Of a stretch of DNA of 64,000 nucleotides, positions 33,887 to 41,798 are shown piece by piece. The notes under the pieces were generated by a model. It ran no database searches. It worked only from the letters and a program-made list of their open reading frames with translations, and had not been told where the DNA came from. Made by a program: the position numbers and the translations under genes. Each line of letters opens with the position of its first letter. The first letter of the stretch is position 1. Source of the DNA: Akkermansia muciniphila (lineage in GTDB: Bacteria > Pseudomonadota > Gammaproteobacteria > Burkholderiales > Burkholderiaceae_C); the NCBI GenBank assembly GCA_943331105.2, contig CALQKH020000006.1, positions 62,001 to 126,000 of the forward strand, written 5' to 3'.

Positions 33887-34888
33887 ATGAAAACTCGTTA
33901 CAACATGCCTTCACGCCGTCAGCTTCTGGCCACAGCCGCCTTGTCTTTGGCCGCATCGTTCGCTGCATTGGCCCCGGCTTTGTCCTGGGCACAAGCGGCT
34001 TGGCCGAACAAACCCGTGCGCATTGTGGTGCCCTATGCGCCGGGTGGGGCCAATGACATTTTGGCCCGCGTGGTGGCTGAAAAATTAGCGCCCTCTTTGG
34101 GACAGCCCGTGTTGGTTGAAAACAGACCCGGTGCTGGTGCGGCCATCGGAACCGAGTTTGTGGTCAAAGCGCCGGCCGATGGCTACACCTTGCTGATGGC
34201 GGCGAGCGGCCCGATTGTCTTCAACCCAGCTTTGGTGGCCAAGTTGAGCTACAACCCCATCACCGACTTGGTGCCGATTTCGATGGCCGGCTCTTTTCCC
34301 ATGATTTTGGCCGTCAATGAGGCCTCACCCGCCAAGACCTTCAATGAGTTGGTGGCTCTGTCCAAAGCCAACGCCGACAAAACCAACTACTCCTACCCCT
34401 CGGCATCCTTTCAGTTGGTCATGGAGTTGGTCAAAGCCAAATCGGGTCTGAGAGCCCTCAACGTGCCCTATCAAGGCAGCGCCCCATCCATCAACGCGGT
34501 GCTGACCCAAGAGGTGCAGATGACCTTGATCGACTCTGGCCCGATTGCGGCTTTGGTCAAGTCGGGCAAGCTGCGTGCCTTGGCCGTCACCTCCGAGCAG
34601 CGCCTGGCCAGCTACCCGCAGGTGCCCACACTCAAGGAGCAGGGCATCGATTTGGCGGTGAACTTCTGGAGTGGTTTGTTGGCTCCGGCTGGTACGCCTG
34701 CGCCCATCGTGAAGCGCTTGCAAGAAGAGATGGCCCGCATCATGGCCTTGCCCGATGTGGTCGAACGCATGGCCAAACTCGACATCCGTCCGGTGGGTGG
34801 CACCAGCGCCGAATTCGCGCGGACCATTGCCACCGAAATTCCTTTGTGGACCCAAGTGGCCAAAGACAACAACATCAAGGCCCAATGA
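33887..34888 (+). CDS. Bug-family tripartite-tricarboxylate-type solute receptor
   Basis: Periplasmic receptor of 333 residues. The signal peptide (SRRQLLATAALSLAASFAAL to ALSWAQA) carries a twin-arginine-like SRRQLL. The mature part starts WPNKPVRIVVPYAPGGANDILAR, the standard Bug opening, and PADGYTLLM follows. It has a strong AGGAGA ribosome site. Family receptors bind carboxylates, aromatic acids or nicotinate-like compounds. TctA and TctB membrane genes are not in the window, so it is an orphan receptor of the operon's probable substrate. Stop overlaps the next start (ATGA). Confidence 0.9.
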   Translation: MKTRYNMPSRRQLLATAALSLAASFAALAPALSWAQAAWPNKPVRIVVPYAPGGANDILARVVAEKLAPSLGQPVLVENRPGAGAAIGTEFVVKAPADGYTLLMAASGPIVFNPALVAKLSYNPITDLVPISMAGSFPMILAVNEASPAKTFNELVALSKANADKTNYSYPSASFQLVMELVKAKSGLRALNVPYQGSAPSINAVLTQEVQMTLIDSGPIAALVKSGKLRALAVTSEQRLASYPQVPTLKEQGIDLAVNFWSGLLAPAGTPAPIVKRLQEEMARIMALPDVVERMAKLDIRPVGGTSAEFARTIATEIPLWTQVAKDNNIKAQ

Positions 34889-36081
34889 GCATGCCAAAGC
34901 GCATCGCCATTGCCGGGGCGGGTATTGCAGGTCTGACCACAGCACTGGCTTTGCTCCAGCAGGGCTTCAAAGTCGATGTGTTCGAGCAAGCCTCGCAACT
35001 GGGTGAGCTGGGTGCAGGTTTGCAAATTTCGCCCAACGGCTCTCGGGTTTTGCAGGCGCTCGGCCTGGAGTCGGCTTTAAAGACCTGTGTCAGCCAAGCG
35101 CAGGGCAAAGAAATCCGGATGTGGAACACCGGCCAGCGCTGGAAGCTTTTTGACTTGGGCGAAGACTGTCTGGCCCGCTTTGGTGCGCCGTATTGGATGG
35201 TGCACCGGGGTGACCTGCACCGGGTGCTGGTGGATGCCTTCAATGCCCGCTCGGACCAGCCTGTTCGCTTGAATGCTCGGGTGGTTGCAGCCCACAGCAC
35301 AGATTCTGAGGTGAGCTTTGAGTTGAACGACGGCTCGCAGCACACCGCCGATGGATTGCTGGCGGCCGACGGGGTGCATTCTGTGCTGCGCGAGCAATTG
35401 CTGGGAGAGGACAAGGCACAGTTCACCGGCTTGCTGGCTTGGCGTGGCTTGGTCCCGGTGGAACGTCTGTCCGTGCATTTGCAAGCGCAGGTCGGGACCA
35501 ATTGGGTCGGGCCGGGGGCACACGTCATCACCTATCCGGTGCGCGGCGGGCAGCTGATGAACGTGGTGGGCATCATCGAGCGCGAAGGATGGCGCAGCGA
35601 ATCCTGGAACGAGCGCGGTACCCACGCTGAGCTATTGCAAGACTTTGGCCACTGGCATGCCGATGTGTGCGAGTTGATGTCGGCCATCGAGCAACCTTTC
35701 AAGTGGGCCTTGCTGGGCCGCACCCCGCAACCTGGCTGGGCGCAAGGCCGTGTTTGTTTGTTGGGAGATGCCGCGCACCCCACCTTGCCGTTTTTGGCGC
35801 AAGGGGCCAACATGGCCATCGAAGACGCTGCAGTCATGGCCCGCTGCTTGGCCTTGGACGCCTCGCCTGCCCAAGCTTTTGTGCGATTTGAAAAACTGCG
35901 CTGGCAACGCACGGCCGACATCGTCAACCGTTCTCGTGACAACGCCCAGCGCTTTCATAACCCGCAGCTGTCGGACCCTGCCAAAGCGGTGGATTACGTC
36001 AACAGCGAATGGGAACCCGAAAAAGTCCGTCGCCGCTACGACTGGATGTTTGAATACGACCCCTTGAAAGTACCGCTATGA
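34885..36081 (+). CDS. FAD-dependent aromatic monooxygenase, salicylate hydroxylase-like
   Basis: Group A flavoprotein hydroxylase of 398 residues. FAD motif IAIAGAGIAGLTTALAL (about residues 5-21), DG motif LLAADGVHSVLRE, and GD motif LLGDAAHPTLPFLAQGANMAIEDA. Similar in size and motifs to 3-hydroxybenzoate 6-, salicylate 1- and 6-hydroxynicotinate 3-monooxygenases. ATG 34885 overlaps the Bug gene's stop by 4 bases, which indicates coupling, and the stop overlaps the next start by 4. The ring it hydroxylates is unknown, but it is clearly different from the enzyme at 3233-4447. Confidence 0.85.
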   Translation: MSMPKRIAIAGAGIAGLTTALALLQQGFKVDVFEQASQLGELGAGLQISPNGSRVLQALGLESALKTCVSQAQGKEIRMWNTGQRWKLFDLGEDCLARFGAPYWMVHRGDLHRVLVDAFNARSDQPVRLNARVVAAHSTDSEVSFELNDGSQHTADGLLAADGVHSVLREQLLGEDKAQFTGLLAWRGLVPVERLSVHLQAQVGTNWVGPGAHVITYPVRGGQLMNVVGIIEREGWRSESWNERGTHAELLQDFGHWHADVCELMSAIEQPFKWALLGRTPQPGWAQGRVCLLGDAAHPTLPFLAQGANMAIEDAAVMARCLALDASPAQAFVRFEKLRWQRTADIVNRSRDNAQRFHNPQLSDPAKAVDYVNSEWEPEKVRRRYDWMFEYDPLKVPL

Positions 36082-37751
36082 GTCTGAGTGCCCCTGTGCT
36101 GGTGGTGGGCGCGGGCCCCGTGGGGATGACCATGGCCCTGTGTTTGGCGCGTCGCGGCATTGCTTGCACCTTGGTCGAGATGCGACCGGCCGATGCGCTG
36201 CCCGATGTCAAATGCAACCACATCTCGGCACGCAGCATGGAGCTGTTTCGCGCCTTGGGCGTGGCCGCTGATTTGCGCGCGGGTGGTTTACCTGACGATT
36301 ACCCGCACGCGGTGTCTTACCGCACCAGCACGCTGGGCCAAGAAATTGCACGCATCCACATTCCCGGGCGCAGCACCCGCCTGACCGACCACAGCGGTCC
36401 GGACGGCCATTGGCCTACGCCCGAGCCACCGCACCGCATCAACCAACGCTACATTGAACCGATCTTGGCATCGCATGTGGCCCAGCAGGGTTTGATCACC
36501 ACTTTGTACCGGCACCAAGTTCTGGACTTTGAGCAAACTGACGATGGGGTGAATGTGCGCATTCAAAACCTGCAGTCGCATGACGCGCCGCTGCTGCGCC
36601 TCCAAGCGGCTTATCTGGTGGGCTGCGACGGTGGCCGCTCGGCGGTGCGCAAGGCCATTGGGGCCAAACTGGTGGGCGACGAAGTGGTGCAGCGCGTGCA
36701 AAGCACCTGCATCCGAGCGCCCGATTTGATAGGGCGCTTGCAAGCGCCAGCAGCCTGGGCCATGTTCACCGTCAACCCCCGGCGCAGCGGCAACATCTAC
36801 GCGATTGACGGCCGAGAGGTCTGGCTGATTCACAACTACTTGCGTGACCATGAGCTCGACTTTGACGCGGTGGACCGCGACTGGGCCATACGCACGATCT
36901 TGGGGGTGGGCGATGACTTTGAATACGAACACATGAGCCGCGAAGACTGGATAGGTCGCCGCTTGGTCAGCGACAAGTTGCGAGCAGGTCGGGTGTTTCT
37001 GGCCGGTGACGCCGCTCACCTTTGGGTGCCCTACGCCGGGTATGGCATGAATGCGGGCTTGGCCGATGCGGCCAATCTGGCTTGGCACCTGTCCGCGCAA
37101 ATCGAAGGCTGGGCTGCCCCAGAGGCCTTGGATGCTTACGAACGTGAGCGTCACCCGATCACCGAACAAGTCTCACGCTTTGCCATGGACCATGCGCATG
37201 CCATGAGCCAGCGCCGCCGCGAGATTCCTCTGAATCTTGAAGAAGACAGCGCCGAGGGCCAAGCCGCGCGTGAGGCGTTTGGCCAAAATTTGTACGACTT
37301 GAACGTGCAGCAATACTGCTGTGCGGGCCTGAACTTTGGTTATTACTACGACCAGTCACCCGTCATGGTGTACGACAGCGAAAAAGCGCCCGACTACAGC
37401 ATGGGCAGTTTCAAGGCATCGACAGTGCCGGGGTGCCGCGCGCCCCATTTTTGGCTGGGTGAGGGGCAGTCGGTCTATGACGCTTTGGGGCCTGCCTACA
37501 CTTTGCTGTGTCTGCAGCCAAACCAAGGAGATGCGGTGGCGGCTTTGCAGGCAGCGGCAGAACACCTGGGGATGCCGCTGCGTGTGCTGGATGTGTCCGG
37601 CGTGAAGGATTTGCCAACCGAATACCAACACCCTTTGCTCATGGTGCGGGCGGATGCCCATACGGTGTGGCGTGGGCATGGTCTGAATGAAGAAACGGCC
37701 ACCACTTTGGTGGCCCGTTTGTGTGGCCGCGCAGACCTCACTCCAGCTTGA
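36078..37751 (+). CDS. FAD-dependent monooxygenase, MhpA/phenol hydroxylase-like
   Basis: Larger flavoprotein hydroxylase of 557 residues. FAD motif VLVVGAGPVGMTMALCLARRG, DG-type motif VGCDGGRSAVRKAIGA, and GD motif LAGDAAHLWVPYAGYGMNAGLADAANL. A C-terminal thioredoxin-like extension (about 420-557) is typical of MhpA, resorcinol and chlorophenol hydroxylases. It begins inside the preceding stop (ATGA) and overlaps the opposing Bug gene tail to tail by 14 bases. Two hydroxylases in series suggest that one ring is hydroxylated twice, for example to a trihydroxylated product. No ring-cleaving dioxygenase follows in the window. Confidence 0.85.
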   Translation: MSLSAPVLVVGAGPVGMTMALCLARRGIACTLVEMRPADALPDVKCNHISARSMELFRALGVAADLRAGGLPDDYPHAVSYRTSTLGQEIARIHIPGRSTRLTDHSGPDGHWPTPEPPHRINQRYIEPILASHVAQQGLITTLYRHQVLDFEQTDDGVNVRIQNLQSHDAPLLRLQAAYLVGCDGGRSAVRKAIGAKLVGDEVVQRVQSTCIRAPDLIGRLQAPAAWAMFTVNPRRSGNIYAIDGREVWLIHNYLRDHELDFDAVDRDWAIRTILGVGDDFEYEHMSREDWIGRRLVSDKLRAGRVFLAGDAAHLWVPYAGYGMNAGLADAANLAWHLSAQIEGWAAPEALDAYERERHPITEQVSRFAMDHAHAMSQRRREIPLNLEEDSAEGQAAREAFGQNLYDLNVQQYCCAGLNFGYYYDQSPVMVYDSEKAPDYSMGSFKASTVPGCRAPHFWLGEGQSVYDALGPAYTLLCLQPNQGDAVAALQAAAEHLGMPLRVLDVSGVKDLPTEYQHPLLMVRADAHTVWRGHGLNEETATTLVARLCGRADLTPA

Positions 37752-38697
37752 TGTTGGCTTTTTTGATCAAGTCACCAAACCGATCAAATTCTTGACGGTT
37801 CATTTGCGCAAACTGCTCGGGCGTCAGGTTGCTGGGCTCGCCGCCCAAGCCTTTGAGTTTGGCCTGAATGTCGGGCATTTTCACAATTTTGGCCAACTCG
37901 CTTTGCAGCCGGGCAATCACGTCCGGCGGTGTGCCGGTGGTCACAAACATGCCGTACCAGGTGCTCATTTCAAAGCCGCGCACACCGGCCTCTGCCAATG
38001 TGGGCACTTGGGGCAACTCGCTGCTGCGGGTGGCCGTGGTCAAGGCCAGAGGTTTGAATTTGCCCGCTTTGATCTGGCCCATGGCCGAGGAGGTGGTGTC
38101 GAACATGATCTGCACGTTGCCGCCGATGATGTCCAGGTGTGCCTGGCTGCTGCCCCGGTAGGGCACATGGATGCTCTTGACGCCCGCAGCCAGGTTGAAG
38201 CCCTCGCCCGCGATGTGCTGGGTGCTGCCCACGCCTGAAGACGCGTACTTGAATTCGTTGGGCTTGGCCTTCATCAAAGACACCAGTTCGGCGACGTTAT
38301 TGGCCGGCACGTTGGCCCCCACCACGAGCACGTTGGGCACCGTCACGATCAGGCCTACAGGCGTCAAGTCTTTGATCGGGTCGTAACTGAGTTTGATCAG
38401 GTGCGGCGCAATGGCCTGTCCGGTGTTGGTGGCCACCAGCAGGGTGTGGCCGTCAGCGGGGGCTTTGGCGGTCAGATCGGCAGCAATCGTGTTGGATGCG
38501 CCGGGCTTGTTGTCCACCACAAAGGAGCCTTTGAAGGCCTCGCCCATTTTCTCGGCCAGCATGCGGGCAATGATGTCGGTGCCGCCGCCAGCGTTGGCCC
38601 CCACCATGATGCGCACAGGTTTGTTGGGGTAGTTTTGCGCCAAGCCCAGCAAAGGCGTGGCCAGCAGGGCAGCAAGCAGGATTTTTTTCAGCTTCAT
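37738..38697 (-). CDS. Bug-family tripartite-tricarboxylate-type solute receptor
   Basis: Second Bug receptor, 319 residues, Sec-type signal (MKLKKILLAALLATPLLGLAQN), then YPNKPVRIMVGANAGGGTDIIARMLAEKMG and PADGHTLLVATNTGQ. GGAGA precedes the ATG. It lies 30 bases after the PdxA-like gene on the same strand and is probably in one transcript with it, controlled by the divergent GntR regulator. Ligand unknown. Confidence 0.9.
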   Translation of the reverse strand: MKLKKILLAALLATPLLGLAQNYPNKPVRIMVGANAGGGTDIIARMLAEKMGEAFKGSFVVDNKPGASNTIAADLTAKAPADGHTLLVATNTGQAIAPHLIKLSYDPIKDLTPVGLIVTVPNVLVVGANVPANNVAELVSLMKAKPNEFKYASSGVGSTQHIAGEGFNLAAGVKSIHVPYRGSSQAHLDIIGGNVQIMFDTTSSAMGQIKAGKFKPLALTTATRSSELPQVPTLAEAGVRGFEMSTWYGMFVTTGTPPDVIARLQSELAKIVKMPDIQAKLKGLGGEPSNLTPEQFAQMNRQEFDRFGDLIKKANIKLE

Positions 38698-38727
38698 GAC
38701 AAGGTCTCCTTTAAGTGGGTTGCGTCG

Positions 38728-39678
38728 TTATGGGGTGACGTGTTGGCGGTGGGCGGTGGCCATGCGGGCGGCCAGTTCAAAAGCATTGGTCATGGCTTGT
38801 GGGTTGGCCACACCTTGGCCCGCAATGTCATAAGCGGTACCGTGGGCCGGCGTGGTGATGGGGCAGGGCAGGCCGCCGTGCACCGTCACGCCTTGCTCAA
38901 ACCCCATGAGCTTCATGGCGATCTGGCCTTGGTCGTGGTACATGGTCACGACTCCGTCATAGCCCCCTGGCACGCGAATAGCCCGCACAAAAGCGGTATC
39001 GGCCGGGAAAGGGCCGTCGGCTGCAAAACCCATGTCGGCAGCCTGCTGCACACCCGGCGCGATGATCCGACCCTCTTCGTCGCCATAGTTGCCGTTGTCG
39101 CCGTTGTGCGGGTTCAGGCCGCAAACGGCGATGCGGGGTTTGGCCACGCCGGACGCTTGCAGGGCCTGCGAGATCATGCGAATCGCATCGGCCACTTTGT
39201 CCGGGTTGAGCAAGGAGGAGACTTCTTTCAGAGGCACATGCGATGTGACCCGGGCCGTCCACAGGTTTTTCAGCACATTGAGTTCGCCACACACGCCGCG
39301 GTAGTGCATGTGCTCGGCAAACCAGCGCAGCTCGTCCTCCTGTGTCATACCGCCTTGGCGCAGGGCCGATTTGTTCAGCGGGGCAAAACAAAAGGCATCG
39401 GCTTGGCCCGCCATGACCAGATCTACCCCAGCCGCCAAGGCCTCGATCATGTAGCGGCCGTTGAGGGCGGTGGCCTGACCGCACTCAAAAGTGGGGGCTC
39501 GGTAGCCAGACCAGTCGTGCCAGCGCACATCTTGGGGCACGCTGATCGTGTCCTTTTGACCGATCAAGATGACCCGTGCTTGTTGTCTCCAAGTGGCGTT
39601 TTGCAGCATTTTCTCGACCAACTCAGGGCCTATGCCTGCCGGATCACCGGTGAAAAGAGCCAAGGTGGGCAGAGACAT
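38728..39678 (-). CDS. PdxA-family dehydrogenase (4-hydroxythreonine-4-phosphate dehydrogenase-like)
   Basis: NAD(P)-dependent metal-using oxidoreductase of 316 residues. Family marks: FTGDPAGIGPELVE, PLNKSALRQGG, TSHVPLKEV, CGLNPHNGDNGNYGDEE, MYHDQGQIAMKLMGFEQG and TPAHGTAYDIAGQG. True PdxA acts in vitamin B6 synthesis, but this copy is paired with a Bug receptor and faces a GntR regulator, so it is more likely a catabolic PdxA2-type enzyme acting on a hydroxy acid or a phosphorylated sugar acid. That reading is contextual. Confidence 0.83.
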   Translation of the reverse strand: MSLPTLALFTGDPAGIGPELVEKMLQNATWRQQARVILIGQKDTISVPQDVRWHDWSGYRAPTFECGQATALNGRYMIEALAAGVDLVMAGQADAFCFAPLNKSALRQGGMTQEDELRWFAEHMHYRGVCGELNVLKNLWTARVTSHVPLKEVSSLLNPDKVADAIRMISQALQASGVAKPRIAVCGLNPHNGDNGNYGDEEGRIIAPGVQQAADMGFAADGPFPADTAFVRAIRVPGGYDGVVTMYHDQGQIAMKLMGFEQGVTVHGGLPCPITTPAHGTAYDIAGQGVANPQAMTNAFELAARMATAHRQHVTP

Positions 39679-39724
39679 TTTGGGAGCCTTTGATGAATCA
39701 ACGTTGACGGGTAAGGGATTCGTA

Positions 39725-39740
39725 ATCCGTAATTACGGAT
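39725..39740. promoter_or_regulatory. Perfect 16-base palindrome, candidate GntR operator
   Basis: ATCCGTAATTACGGAT, lying between the divergent PdxA-like and gntR genes and covering the predicted start point of the minus-strand promoter. The GT-N-AC core fits FadR/FCD-type GntR operators. Confidence 0.65.
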
Positions 39741-39741
39741 A

Positions 39742-39770
39742 ATGCTAGGCAGTCGTACAGGGCCGGTCAA
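39742..39770 (-). promoter_or_regulatory. Promoter of the PdxA-like/Bug transcript
   Basis: Minus strand TTGACC (39765-39770), 17-base spacer, TAGCAT (39742-39747). Predicted start near 39735, within the palindrome, leaving a leader of about 57 bases. Confidence 0.6.
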
Positions 39771-39799
39771 GCTCTGGTTTTCCCCCATACTTGGACGCT

Positions 39800-40462
39800 A
39801 TGCTTTCACAAGAATCCTCCAATTTGATTGAGCGCGTGCCGCTTCATGAAGAAGTCACGAACCGTTTGCGCGACATGATCGTGTCTTTGCGCCTGCGCCC
39901 GGGTGAGCGCATCCAAGAGCTGGAAGTGGCCCAGCTGTTGGGCGTTTCCAGAACCCCAGTGCGCGAAGCCATCAAGGTGCTGACGGCTGAGGGGCTGGTC
40001 GAACTCTTGCCTTTGCGCGGGGCCATCGTGAAGGCTTTTTCGGCCAAAGACGCCCGTGACATGCTCGATGTGATCGCGCTGGTGGAGTCTTATGCCGGGG
40101 AGCGGGCCTGTCAGGCCAGCCAAGAAAAAATCGACGAGATCTTGGCCTTGCACCAGCAAATGCAGGTGTTTTTTGAAGCCCAACAAAGGCCCGAGTATTT
40201 CGCGTTGAACCAGCGCATTCACGATGCGCTGATCGCCTTGGCCGACAATGAAACCTTGAGCATGACCCATGCCACCTTGAGCAAACGCATGCGCAGCCTG
40301 CGCTACAGCGGCAACTCAACGCCCGAAAACTGGCGTGCGGCCATGGCCGAACACGCGCAAATGATGGCGGCTTTGGCCGCCCGCGATGGGCAAGCCCTGT
40401 CGCGCATCATGGGTGAGCACATCCGCAACACCTGGCCACGCATCAAAGATGTGGTGAACTGA
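39800..40462 (+). CDS. GntR-family transcriptional regulator (FCD domain)
   Basis: DNA-binding regulator of about 220 residues. The N-terminal winged helix is plain (NRLRDMIVSLRLRPGERIQ, then ELEVAQLLGVSRTPVREAIKVL), followed by an all-helical FCD ligand domain (about 85-215). ATG 39800 is preferred to an in-frame TTG at 39791. It probably represses the divergent PdxA-like operon through the palindrome at 39725 and responds to the substrate or an intermediate. The downstream MFS gene is 40 bases away and may be under the same control. Confidence 0.9.
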   Translation: MLSQESSNLIERVPLHEEVTNRLRDMIVSLRLRPGERIQELEVAQLLGVSRTPVREAIKVLTAEGLVELLPLRGAIVKAFSAKDARDMLDVIALVESYAGERACQASQEKIDEILALHQQMQVFFEAQQRPEYFALNQRIHDALIALADNETLSMTHATLSKRMRSLRYSGNSTPENWRAAMAEHAQMMAALAARDGQALSRIMGEHIRNTWPRIKDVVN

Positions 40463-40502
40463 AGCGACAAGCCCGTGGCGCGCTGCCTGCTAACCTGAAG
40501 AC

Positions 40503-41774
40503 ATGAGCACTCCCTCGGACACATCCTCTGGCACGCCATCCCGCACAAGCGCTGCTGGCGAACACCTGATCGACTCGGCCTATGCCGCGCGTCGATTGTT
40601 GGTCACCTTGGCGCTGATGACGCTGGGCGGCTCTAGCATGTACGTGGTGGCCGTGGTGTTGCCAGCGGTTCAAGCCGAGTTCGGCGTCGGCCGGGCCGAT
40701 GCGTCTTTGCCCTACACCTTGATGATGATTGGCTTTGGTGTGGGCGGGTTGTTCATGGGCCGTTGGGCCGATCGCGCGGGGGTGCATGTGCCCTTGATGT
40801 TGGGTGGTTTTGGCACGGGCTTGGGGTTCATTGCTGCCAGCTTGTCGGGTAACATTTGGTGGTTTGCGTTGGCGCATGGTTTGCTCATGGGCCTGCTTGG
40901 CAGCTCCACCACTTTTGCGCCTTTGTTGGCCGACACCTCGCTGTGGTGGAACAAGCGCCGGGGCATTGCGGTGGCGGTGTGCGCCAGCGGCAACTATGTC
41001 GCGGGTGCGATTTGGCCGCCTTTGGCACAGCACGGCATAGAAACCATGGGCTGGCGCAACACCTATTTGGCGCTGGGTTTGTTTTGTGGCATCGGCATGG
41101 TGCTGCTCAGCCTGCTCATGCGGCAAAGGCCACCGCTTTTGCAAACGCCAGTGGTGGGCAGCGTGCAGGCCCTGCAGTCGCAACGCCCTTTTGGGTTGAG
41201 CCTGAACAAAGCGCAGTTCTTGTTGTGCGTGGCCGGCGTGGCTTGCTGCGTGGCCATGGCCATGCCGCAGGTGCACATCGTGGCGTATTGCACCGACTTG
41301 GGTTTTGGCGCGGCGCGCGGGGCCGAAATGCTCTCGCTCATGTTGGCATGCGGCATCGCCAGCCGTTTGATTTCGGGGGCCATTTGCGACCGCATTGGTG
41401 GCCTGCGCACACTGGTTTTGGGGTCGGTCTTGCAGGGTGTTGCCTTGTTGCTGTTTTTACCCTTCAACGGCTTGGTGTCGCTCTACGTGATCTCAGCCAT
41501 GTTTGGCCTGTTTCAAGGTGGCATCGTGCCGGCTTACGCGATCATCGTGCGTGAGTACTTTCCGGCAAAAGAGGCCGGTTCGCGGGTGGGGGCGGTCATC
41601 ATGGCCACGTTGCTGGGCATGGCCTTGGGCGGCTGGATGTCGGGCAAGGTGTTTGACCTCACCGGTTCCTACCATGCCGCATTCATCAACGGGGTGCTGT
41701 GGAACGCACTCAACCTGAGCATTGCCTTGTGGTTGTTGTGGCGCGTCAAGCGGGCGGAAAATCAGCCGGCTTGA
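40503..41774 (+). CDS. Major facilitator superfamily transporter
   Basis: Inner-membrane transporter of 423 residues with about 12 hydrophobic helices, and loop motifs such as GRWADRAGVHVP after helix 2 and the central cytoplasmic loop near RQRPPLLQTP. Similar to oxalate/formate-antiporter-like or monocarboxylate MFS members. The substrate is probably the organic acid handled by this region, which is inferred from the GntR and PdxA-like neighbours. It ends 24 bases from the convergent M81 gene. Confidence 0.83.
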   Translation: MSTPSDTSSGTPSRTSAAGEHLIDSAYAARRLLVTLALMTLGGSSMYVVAVVLPAVQAEFGVGRADASLPYTLMMIGFGVGGLFMGRWADRAGVHVPLMLGGFGTGLGFIAASLSGNIWWFALAHGLLMGLLGSSTTFAPLLADTSLWWNKRRGIAVAVCASGNYVAGAIWPPLAQHGIETMGWRNTYLALGLFCGIGMVLLSLLMRQRPPLLQTPVVGSVQALQSQRPFGLSLNKAQFLLCVAGVACCVAMAMPQVHIVAYCTDLGFGAARGAEMLSLMLACGIASRLISGAICDRIGGLRTLVLGSVLQGVALLLFLPFNGLVSLYVISAMFGLFQGGIVPAYAIIVREYFPAKEAGSRVGAVIMATLLGMALGGWMSGKVFDLTGSYHAAFINGVLWNALNLSIALWLLWRVKRAENQPA

Positions 41775-41798
41775 ACACTCAGCTGGAATGGCCTGGGC

